Assembly: GCF_000720475.1 (NCBI RefSeq)
Contig: NZ_JOAP01000069.1
Location: forward strand, 1-26,676
Direction: 5' to 3'
Source of the DNA: Streptomyces aureocirculatus
Lineage (GTDB): Bacteria > Actinomycetota > Actinomycetes > Streptomycetales > Streptomycetaceae
DNA length: 26,676 nt
How positions within the stretch are numbered: position 1 is the stretch's first letter; each line of letters begins with the position of its first letter. The notes under the pieces were generated by a model. The model made no database searches. It saw only the letters and a list, made by a program, of their open reading frames with translations, and was not told the origin of the DNA. Below, piece after piece: positions 21,472 to 26,676 of the stretch. The translations under genes and the position numbers were made by a program.

Positions 21472-22398
21472 GTGTCCGAGACCGCCGCCGCCCCCGTCCG
21501 GCACGGCCGTCGGCTGCGCCTCGCTGCGGCCTGCGCCGTGCTCTGCGCGGTCGTGGGATATGTGGTGATGCAGTATGTGTCCGGGGAGCCCGCGCCCCGG
21601 TGCACGGTGGTGTCGGGCGACGGCGACGGGGCGTCGTACGAACTGAGCGCGGAGCAGGCGGAGAACGCCGCGACGGTCGCGGCCGTCGGCACCCGCCGCG
21701 GCATGCCGGAGCGCGCCGTGACGATCGCCCTCGCAACCGCGCTGCAGGAGTCCGGCCTGCACAACATCCGCCGCGGCGACCGCGACTCCCTCGGCCTGTT
21801 CCAGCAGCGGCCCTCCCAGGGCTGGGGCAGCGAGCGGCAGATCATGGACCCGGTGTACGCCTCCGGGCTTTTCTACGCCCGGCTCCAGAGAATCCCCGGC
21901 TACTCGCGGCTGCCCCTGACGGTCGCAGCCCAGCGCGTCCAGCGCAGCGGCTTCCCGCAGGCGTACGCCAAGCACGAGCCGGACGCCACGCTGCTCGCCG
22001 CCGCGCTCACCGGCAGGGCACCCGCGGCCCTCACCTGCGCGGGCCGGCCGGACGTGCGCCCCGCGGGCCCCGATGAGGTGCGCGCGGCGCTCGCGCGGGA
22101 CTTCGGCGCGGCCGTGGCGGCAGCCGACGGGAGGGTGATCCGCGTCCCTGTCGCGGGCACGACGGCGCCGACGGCCGCCGCCCCTGAAGGCGACCTTCCG
22201 CCGGGCGGCTGGGAAGTGGCGCACTGGGCCGTGGCCCAGGCCTCGGCGCTGCACATCGAGCGGGTCTCGTACGAGGGGCACGAATGGAGAGCCGGGGGTT
22301 CCTGGGGCGCTGGGGGTTCCGGGAAGTCCGGCGGACCCGGATACGGTAGTTCCGCTTCCGGATCTCTCCGCGAAGTCCGAATCGTCACTGGGCAGTAG
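21472..22398 (+). CDS. Membrane-anchored protein with lysozyme/transglycosylase-like domain
   Basis: 308 residues. After a basic start (RHGRRLRL), a transmembrane helix at about 16-36 anchors the protein and the rest is outside. The segment at about 80-140 ([35 protein letters not shown]) has the Glu93 plus GLFQ pattern of soluble lytic transglycosylase folds, which cut peptidoglycan; the rest of the catalytic site is not obvious, so activity is uncertain. A Gly/Ser-rich segment near the C-terminus ([23 protein letters not shown]) precedes a short final strand. I chose the GTG at 21472, eight codons into the open frame, because of the TACGGT box 7 nt before it. It reads away from dapE and is closed by a hairpin. 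Confidence 0.7.
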   Translation: MSETAAAPVRHGRRLRLAAACAVLCAVVGYVVMQYVSGEPAPRCTVVSGDGDGASYELSAEQAENAATVAAVGTRRGMPERAVTIALATALQESGLHNIRRGDRDSLGLFQQRPSQGWGSERQIMDPVYASGLFYARLQRIPGYSRLPLTVAAQRVQRSGFPQAYAKHEPDATLLAAALTGRAPAALTCAGRPDVRPAGPDEVRAALARDFGAAVAAADGRVIRVPVAGTTAPTAAAPEGDLPPGGWEVAHWAVAQASALHIERVSYEGHEWRAGGSWGAGGSGKSGGPGYGSSASGSLREVRIVTGQ

Positions 22399-22404
22399 TG
22401 CGGC

Positions 22405-22432
22405 CGATCACCCGGTGGGGGCACGGTGATCG
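22405..22432 (+). terminator. Hairpin terminator after the lysozyme-like gene
   Basis: A perfect 8-bp inverted repeat CGATCACC / GGTGATCG with a 12-nt G-rich loop, starting 7 bp past the stop codon. Confidence 0.6.
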
Positions 22433-22540
22433 CCGGATGTTGACGCCGCGGCCGATCTTCGCGCGCTCCGCCCCCAAGGGCACGCAACCCTTGCGTACGC
22501 AGGACGTCGAGGGTGTGCGACGCCCCTGACAGCAGAGCCG

Positions 22541-22598
22541 TTTGCCCGATTTTATCCGTAGCTGATAATGCGACGCATTGCCAACTCTTTACGTTGGC
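22541..22598 (+). promoter_or_regulatory. Promoter of the small secreted protein gene with downstream inverted repeat
   Basis: TTTGCC (22541-22546) and GATAAT (22564-22569) are separated by 17 bp in a locally AT-rich stretch, a good vegetative-type promoter. The inverted repeat GCCAAC-TCTTTAC-GTTGGC (22580-22598) follows close to the expected transcription start and could be an operator or 5' hairpin. The rest of the 323-bp gap (22399-22721) holds a terminator, a TGCGTACGCA palindrome near 22493 and nothing else I can identify. Confidence 0.55.
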
Positions 22599-22721
22599 GC
22601 ACCGCAACCTTCGGGCTCTTCAAGCGGTAGTCACTGCGTCCGATCGCCGCTTTCCACCGCACGGAGTCCACCGCACGGAACGGCCGGGCACCTCACAGTT
22701 CTCTCCGTCTGAAGGAGCATC

Positions 22722-23162
22722 ATGTCCCTCCCCCTGACCCGCCGGATCGCCCGTGTCGCGCTGCTTGTCGCGGCGGGAGCGGCACCCGTGGTCGGAGCGG
22801 CCGGCTCCGCCAGCGCCGCCGAGCTGCCCGCCACCACCGACCAGGGCGGAATCACCGCCCTGGACCGTGCCAACGTGGGCGACGCCGTCGACGACGCGGC
22901 TCACAGCGCCACCGAACTGGCGGGCAATGCCGGGAGCAAGGCCGTGAAGACGGCCGTTCCGGCCGCGGGCCACGCCCTCGGCAAGAGCGCGAAGACCTCG
23001 GTTCCCGCCGCGCAGAGGATCGGCGGTGAAGTCGCGGGGACCGCCGGTCACGTCGTCGGCGACACCGCGGGCCACGCGACCAAGGGCGGGCTGCCCACCG
23101 ACGCCCTCGGCAAGGCCGCGCCGACCGGCCAGCTCCCGCTCAAGAGTCTGCCGCTCGGCTAG
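22722..23162 (+). CDS. Small secreted protein, Ala/Gly/Thr-rich
   Basis: 146 residues. It has a classical Sec signal peptide: basic LTRRIAR, hydrophobic core VALLVAAGAAPVVGAAG, and a cleavage site near ASA-AE (about residue 33). The mature part is about 110 residues of low complexity with repeated small-residue helices (AVDDAAHSATELAGNAGSKAV, GGEVAGTAGHVVGDTAGHA) and no Cys, so it is not a chaplin. I know similar proteins only as Streptomyces-specific secreted proteins of unknown role. The start is firm: GAAGGAG lies about 6 nt before the ATG. It has its own promoter at 22541-22569 and ends in a strong terminator facing dapC. Confidence 0.82.
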   Translation: MSLPLTRRIARVALLVAAGAAPVVGAAGSASAAELPATTDQGGITALDRANVGDAVDDAAHSATELAGNAGSKAVKTAVPAAGHALGKSAKTSVPAAQRIGGEVAGTAGHVVGDTAGHATKGGLPTDALGKAAPTGQLPLKSLPLG

Positions 23163-23188
23163 TCCACCGCGGCACACGCGAAGACGCC

Positions 23189-23257
23189 GAAGGGGTGCGG
23201 GAAGCCGACTGCTTCCCGCACCCCTTCTTCGTACTCCTCGCACCCCTTCCTCGTACT
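23189..23257. terminator. Strong bidirectional terminator with duplicated 3' arm
   Basis: A perfect 17-bp inverted repeat (23189-23205 with 23211-23227, arm GAAGGGGTGCGGGAAGC) and a 5-nt loop between the convergent secreted-protein and dapC genes. The right-hand segment CGCACCCCTTCTTCGTACT (23217-23235) is repeated with one change at 23239-23257, giving a second partial partner for the left arm. Confidence 0.85.
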
Positions 23258-23271
23258 GCCAGCGCCGGGGC

Positions 23272-24366
23272 TCAGCGCAGCCGCGACACCGCCGCCGCCA
23301 CCCGCTCGTCCGTCGCCGTCATGGCGACGCGGACGAAGTTCCGGCCCGCCTCGCCGTAGAAGTCCCCTGGGGCCACCAGGATGCCGAGGGACGCGAGACG
23401 GTCCACCGTGTCCCAGCACGACTCGTCGCGCGTGGCCCACAGGTACAGGCTCGCCTCGCTGTGCTCGATGCGGAAGCCGTGACCGAGGAGCGCCTCGCGC
23501 AGAGCCGTACGCCGCGCGGCGTAGCGGGCCCGCTGCTCCTGTACGTGCGTGTCGTCGCCGAGCGCGGCCACCGCCGCCGCCTGCGTCGGCGCGGACGTCA
23601 TCATCCCGCCGTGCTTGCGGATGAGCAGCAGATCACCGAGGACCTCGGCGTCACCGGCGAGGAACGCCGCCCGGTAACCGGCGAGGTTCGAGCGCTTGGA
23701 GAGGGAGTGCACCGCGACGATGCCCTCGTGCGAGCCGCCGCAGACGTCCGGGTGCAGGACCGACGTCGGCTCCGCCTCCCAGCCGAGCTCCAGGTAGCAC
23801 TCGTCGCTGACGAGGAGCACTCCGTGCGCTCGCGCCCAGGTCACCACCCGGATCAGTTCGTCCTTTGACAGGACACGCCCGGTCGGGTTGGAGGGCGAGT
23901 TGAGCCACAGGAGCCTGAGGTTCGTGGGGTCCACGTCCGTGGGGTCGTCGTACGCGACGTGCTCCGCGCGGGCGAGCCGTGCGCCGACCTCGTACGTCGG
24001 GTACGCGAGCCGCGGATAGGCCACCTTGTCGCCCGGCCCGAGACCGAGCTGGGTCGGCAGCCAGGCCACCAGCTCCTTGGAGCCGACGATGGGCAGTACG
24101 TTGCGGTGGGTGAGACCGCGGGCACCGAGCCGCCTGGCGCACCAGCCGGTGATCGCGTCACGCAGCTCCGGGGTGCCCCACACCGTGGGATAGCCCGGGG
24201 AGTCGGCCGCCGCCGTCAGCGCCTTCTGGATCAGCTCGGGCACCGGGTCGACCGGCGTCCCCACGGACAGGTCGACGATGCCGTCGGGGTGGGCGGCCGC
24301 CGTCGCCTTGTAGGGCTCGAGCTTGTCCCAGGGGAAGGCGGGGAGACGGTCGGAGAATGCTGACAC
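23272..24366 (-). CDS. dapC: Succinyldiaminopimelate aminotransferase
   Basis: 364 residues, class I/II PLP-dependent aminotransferase of the actinobacterial DapC type. Visible features are the N-terminal DGIVDLSVGTPVDPVP, GYPTVWGTPELRDAI, NSPSNPTGRVLS, SDECYLELGW and the PLP lysine Lys224 in SLSKRSNLAGYRAAF, with the C-terminal Arg in GRNFVRVAMT. It makes N-succinyl-LL-diaminopimelate, the substrate of DapE encoded 2 kb away. Related enzymes also use prephenate, so a second role is possible. The start is GTG at 24366 with TGGAG about 9 nt upstream. It lies 95 bp after fdxA on the same strand, a pairing also seen in mycobacteria (Rv1177-Rv1178), but a hairpin stands between them. Confidence 0.92.
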   Translation of the reverse strand: MSAFSDRLPAFPWDKLEPYKATAAAHPDGIVDLSVGTPVDPVPELIQKALTAAADSPGYPTVWGTPELRDAITGWCARRLGARGLTHRNVLPIVGSKELVAWLPTQLGLGPGDKVAYPRLAYPTYEVGARLARAEHVAYDDPTDVDPTNLRLLWLNSPSNPTGRVLSKDELIRVVTWARAHGVLLVSDECYLELGWEAEPTSVLHPDVCGGSHEGIVAVHSLSKRSNLAGYRAAFLAGDAEVLGDLLLIRKHGGMMTSAPTQAAAVAALGDDTHVQEQRARYAARRTALREALLGHGFRIEHSEASLYLWATRDESCWDTVDRLASLGILVAPGDFYGEAGRNFVRVAMTATDERVAAAVSRLR

Positions 24367-24403
24367 GGGCTGGCTCCAGGGATGCGTGAGGTCTGCACAA
24401 ACG

Positions 24404-24444
24404 CCCCGGCCCCGTACAGCGGGACGTGCCGTACGGGACCGGGG
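24404..24444 (-). terminator. Hairpin between fdxA and dapC
   Basis: CCCCGG-C-CCCGTAC / GTACGGG-A-CCGGGG: a 13-pair stem with one C-A mismatch and a 13-nt loop, beginning 18 bp past the fdxA stop. It probably ends or reduces read-through from fdxA into dapC. Confidence 0.65.
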
Positions 24445-24461
24445 TGACGCTCAGGTGGGCG

Positions 24462-24782
24462 CTACTGGTTCTGCGGGGGCAGCGCGGCGATGAACGCGTG
24501 GTCGCGCTCGATCAGGCCGAGCTTGCTGGCGCCGCCGGGCGAACCGAGCTCGTCGAAGAACTCGACGTTCGCCTTGTAGTAGTCCTTCCACTCCTCCGGA
24601 GTGTCGTCCTCGTAGAAGATCGCCTCGACCGGGCAGACCGGTTCGCAGGCTCCGCAGTCGACGCATTCGTCCGGGTGGATGTACAAGGACCTGCTGCCCT
24701 CGTAAATGCAGTCGACCGGGCACTCCTCGATGCACGCCTTGTCCTTGACGTCGACACAAGGCTGCGCGATGACGTAGGTCAC
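24462..24782 (-). CDS. fdxA: 7Fe ferredoxin ([3Fe-4S][4Fe-4S])
   Basis: 106 residues. The cysteine pattern is that of Azotobacter-type seven-iron ferredoxins: Cys9, Cys17 and Cys50 for the [3Fe-4S] cluster, and Cys21, Cys40, Cys43 and Cys46 for the [4Fe-4S] cluster, with an extra Cys25. The C-terminal half (EEWKDYYKANVEFFDELG) is the usual helix-rich extension. It is a soluble electron carrier; in actinomycetes such ferredoxins serve cytochromes P450 and other oxidoreductases, and no partner gene is visible here. The start is GTG with GAGGA about 8-10 nt upstream; homologues begin MTYVIAQPC. It reads away from the GNAT gene and precedes dapC. Confidence 0.96.
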   Translation of the reverse strand: MTYVIAQPCVDVKDKACIEECPVDCIYEGSRSLYIHPDECVDCGACEPVCPVEAIFYEDDTPEEWKDYYKANVEFFDELGSPGGASKLGLIERDHAFIAALPPQNQ

Positions 24783-24875
24783 GCTGTCGTTCCTCCTCGA
24801 TACGGGCGCTGGCGGGCCGTCCTCAGGCTCCGCTCGCCTGGCGCGCGGGAGCGCGGCGTCGTCGATGCCCGCACC

Positions 24876-24881
24876 TAGTAT
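24876..24881 (+). promoter_or_regulatory. -10 box TAGTAT for the GNAT gene
   Basis: TAGTAT lies 50 nt before the chosen GTG start. The complementary strand reads GATACTAGG over the same bases, so the site may also serve fdxA in the other direction. No good -35 is seen. Confidence 0.4.
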
Positions 24882-24925
24882 CTCCGTTCCTGGGCATGAT
24901 CCGAACAGGAGGGGCGTACAGAGCT

Positions 24926-26053
24926 GTGGAATTCACTGCGGGCGGACGGCTCGAAGTCAGAATCACCCCGTCTGACGTGGGCAAACGCGTCTCTGTCCGA
25001 CGCTTGGACGACGGTGGAGGCCCGGTCACCGGATTCACCGACACGGTGGGCGTTCTCACATCTTGGAACGGTGGTGTGCTCGTCATCACACGCCGGGACG
25101 GGGGAATGGTCCGCATTGCGGAGAATGTGCTCGTAGCCGGGAAGGTGGTCCCCGCCGCGCCCGCGCGCAGGCGCGGCCCGGCGGCGCACTACGCGGAGCT
25201 CGCGCGGGTCGCTGCGCGTGCCTGGCAACCGGTGGAGAGCGAGCGCCTGGGCGACTGGGAGTTGCGGGCCGCTTACGAGGAGGCGCCCGGCGCGGCGTCC
25301 GCGGAGACGCCGGGCGCCGCGTCCGCGGAGACGCCGGGCGCCGCGTCCGCGGAGGCGTCGGGCGCGGGGCGTCCCTGGCGGCGGCGGGCCGGGTTCACGC
25401 GGCGGGCGAACTCCGTGCTCCCGCTCGGGGATCCGGGCCGGCCGCTCGACGACGCGCTCGCGCGGGTCCGGCGCTGGTACGCCGAACGGGGGCTGCCCGC
25501 GTACGTGCAGACGGCGACCGGCGCGGAGGGCACCCAGGAGTTGCTGTGCGCCGGGCTCGTGGAGCGGGGCTGGCAGCGGGAGGTGAGCGCCGAGCTGCGG
25601 GTCGGCGGGCTCGCCCCCGTGGGGGACCTCGACGCCGACACCGGGCGTGTGCTCCTCTCGCGGAACGTGGACGACGCGTGGCTCGGGCGGTATCAGCGGA
25701 CCGGGGTGCCGGGACCCCGGGCGCGTCAGGTGCTGGCCGCGGGGCCGTCCGTGTGGTTCGCTGCCGTGCCCGCGGCGGACGGTCCGCCCGCGGCGATCGG
25801 ACGGTGTGTGGTCGACGGGCGGTGGGCCGGTTTCATGGCGGTGGAGGTGGACCCGGCGCGGCGGCGTGAAGGTCTGGCCACGGCCGTGATGACGGCCCTC
25901 GCGCGGCGGGCGCTGGATGAGGGCGCGTCGGCCGCGTGGCTACAGGTGGAGGAGGACAACGGCGGTGCGCGGGCGCTGTACGACGGGATGGGCTTCGCGG
26001 TGCATCACAGCTATCACCACTACCGGGAGCCCGACGACAACGGTGGGGGGTGA
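24926..26053 (+). CDS. GNAT-family N-acetyltransferase with N-terminal beta domain
   Basis: 375 residues. The first 75 form a small beta domain (FTAGGRLEVRITPSDVGKRVSVRRL; TDTVGVLTSWNGGVLVITRRDG). A linker and a central domain follow (FTRRANSVLPLGDPGRPLDDALARVRRWYAERGLPAYVQTATG). The C-terminal GNAT fold at about 270-370 has the acetyl-CoA loop RRREGLAT (about 312-319) and WLQVEEDNGGARALYDGMGF. The substrate is unknown; it could be a small amine or a protein. I chose the GTG at 24926, where relatives begin MEFTAGGRLE, with AGGAGGGG about 12 nt upstream; an ATG at 24896 is in frame. Residues about 121-145 are three copies of an 8-residue repeat that splits the usual WELRAA-FTRRANS sequence, an insertion in this strain. 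Confidence 0.85.
   Translation: MEFTAGGRLEVRITPSDVGKRVSVRRLDDGGGPVTGFTDTVGVLTSWNGGVLVITRRDGGMVRIAENVLVAGKVVPAAPARRRGPAAHYAELARVAARAWQPVESERLGDWELRAAYEEAPGAASAETPGAASAETPGAASAEASGAGRPWRRRAGFTRRANSVLPLGDPGRPLDDALARVRRWYAERGLPAYVQTATGAEGTQELLCAGLVERGWQREVSAELRVGGLAPVGDLDADTGRVLLSRNVDDAWLGRYQRTGVPGPRARQVLAAGPSVWFAAVPAADGPPAAIGRCVVDGRWAGFMAVEVDPARRREGLATAVMTALARRALDEGASAAWLQVEEDNGGARALYDGMGFAVHHSYHHYREPDDNGGG
25286..25357 (+). repeat. 24-bp in-frame tandem repeat in the GNAT gene
   Basis: Three units of 24 bp (25286-25309, 25310-25333, 25334-25357). The two right-hand units are nearly identical, and each encodes PGAASAET or a close variant. Confidence 0.85.
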
Positions 26054-26676
26054 CCCGGCAGGGCGGGCGGTGTGAGGGCCGCGGTCGCGCGGTGTGACGG
26101 GTACGGGCCCGCCGCGTGACGGAAACGGCCAGGACGCGGACGGCCCGGGCCGAGGCGAGTGCGGGCGGCGGACGCGGGCAGGAGCGATGCGATCCGGCCA
26201 GTCGCCGATGGTACAGACGCTTACGACCAGGGTCCCCCGGGAATTTGCCTCACCGGCAACGCCGCCGGGAGCCGATCGTCCCCCTCGGCGCCGCGACCGG
26301 CACCACCGACACCGCACCACCAGCACCCGCACCACCGCCCCTCCGACACCGCCAACACCCGCACCACCGCCCCACCGACACCGCTAACACCCGCCCCACC
26401 GGACCACCGGACCACCGGCACCACCGGCACCCGCACCACCGCCCCACCGACACCGCCAACACCCGCACCACCGGACCACCGGCCCCACCTGGCACCCGCA
26501 CCACCGCCCCTCCGACACCGCCGACACCCGCACCACCGCCCCACCGACACCGCCAACACCCGCACCACCGCCCCACCGGACCACCGGCACCACCGGCACC
26601 ACCGGGCCATCGGCACCACCAGCACCACCGTCCGCCCCACCAACACCCGCACCACCCCCTCCACACCACCAACACC
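26054..26676. other. Gene-free stretch to the window end
   Basis: 623 bp after the GNAT stop. The first 225 bp look like ordinary intergenic DNA with no gene I can support. From about 26279 the sequence becomes a C/A-rich repeat (separate entry). Several frames are open on both strands only because T is almost absent from the plus strand, so openness is not evidence of coding. Confidence 0.6.
26285..26676. repeat. C/A-rich minisatellite, incomplete at the window end
   Basis: Irregular repeats of CACCACCGG-type hexamers joined into longer units of about 32 bp (CACCCGCACCACCGCCCC plus ACCGACACCGCCAA). At least five recognisable copies lie between about 26327 and 26570. The plus strand is almost only C, A and G, and the minus strand is rich in GGTGG and GGGCGGTGG runs that could form G-quadruplexes. 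It may continue beyond the window. Confidence 0.8.

Noticed and set aside
24426..24878. Plus-strand ORF of 150 codons across fdxA
   Set aside because: Antisense of fdxA; the minus strand has the full set of ferredoxin cysteines.
26094..26676. Open frames in the terminal minisatellite
   Set aside because: Several frames on both strands are open at once because the repeat lacks stop triplets; there is no ribosome site and no family match.

Overview
The window is ordinary chromosomal DNA of a high-GC actinomycete, almost certainly Streptomyces. The evidence is very high GC with strong G/C in third codon positions, GTG starts with GGAGG-type ribosome sites, several starts placed 6-7 nt after a TANNNT box (leaderless pattern), and proteins recognisable as the Streptomyces forms of SigE/RseA-type regulators, TatB, Mrp, CorA, FolP2, DapE, DapC and FdxA. 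I see no rRNA, tRNA, CRISPR array, phage or IS element. I annotate 27 genes (one of them broken) and one doubtful small ORF.

Layout. 1-245: two copies of a dispersed intergenic repeat. 246-2579: a DUF6758-like protein, a broken MFS transporter reading away from it, and a suppressor-of-fused (SUFU) domain protein. 2580-7685: an ion and envelope block with a long corA leader, corA, a small unknown protein, a lipoprotein, and a two-gene unit made of a soluble PRC-barrel/MgtE-N/CBS protein overlapping a two-TM DUF1003 protein. 7729-8862: mrp, an Fe-S carrier ATPase. 8981-14556: on the minus strand an envelope-stress operon, ECF sigma factor > zinc anti-sigma factor > HtrA protease > TatB > unknown protein, with an O-methyltransferase reading away from the sigma gene. 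15705-19068: DUF3117, a PaaG-like crotonase, DNA-3-methyladenine glycosylase I coupled to a DivIVA-like membrane protein, and a FolP2-type DHPS paralogue. 19365-24366: a LOG-family protein, dapE, a lysozyme-like membrane-anchored protein, a small secreted protein and dapC. 24462-26053: 7Fe ferredoxin and a GNAT acetyltransferase. 26054-26676: mostly a C/A-rich minisatellite that runs off the end.

How the genes fit together. From memory, the same families occur in nearly the same order in Mycobacterium tuberculosis between about Rv1177 (fdxC) and Rv1239c (corA), including dapE, the LOG protein, folP2, the DivIVA-like gene, tagA, DUF3117, the methyltransferase, sigE, rseA, htrA, tatB, mrp, the DUF1003/MgtE-N pair and corA. 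This looks like an old actinobacterial core neighbourhood joining envelope stress, protein export, Mg handling, Fe-S assembly and lysine/diaminopimelate synthesis. The best candidate for an undescribed system is the PRC-MgtE(N)-CBS/DUF1003 pair, which resembles an MgtE channel split into a soluble sensor and a separate membrane partner.

Other points of interest are a roughly 290-bp intergenic palindrome holding an 18-bp tandem repeat, an apparent ATT start codon, a very large repetitive cytoplasmic tail on HtrA, a terminator that ends exactly where the next promoter -10 begins, and repeat expansions in dapE, the GNAT gene and a terminator arm.
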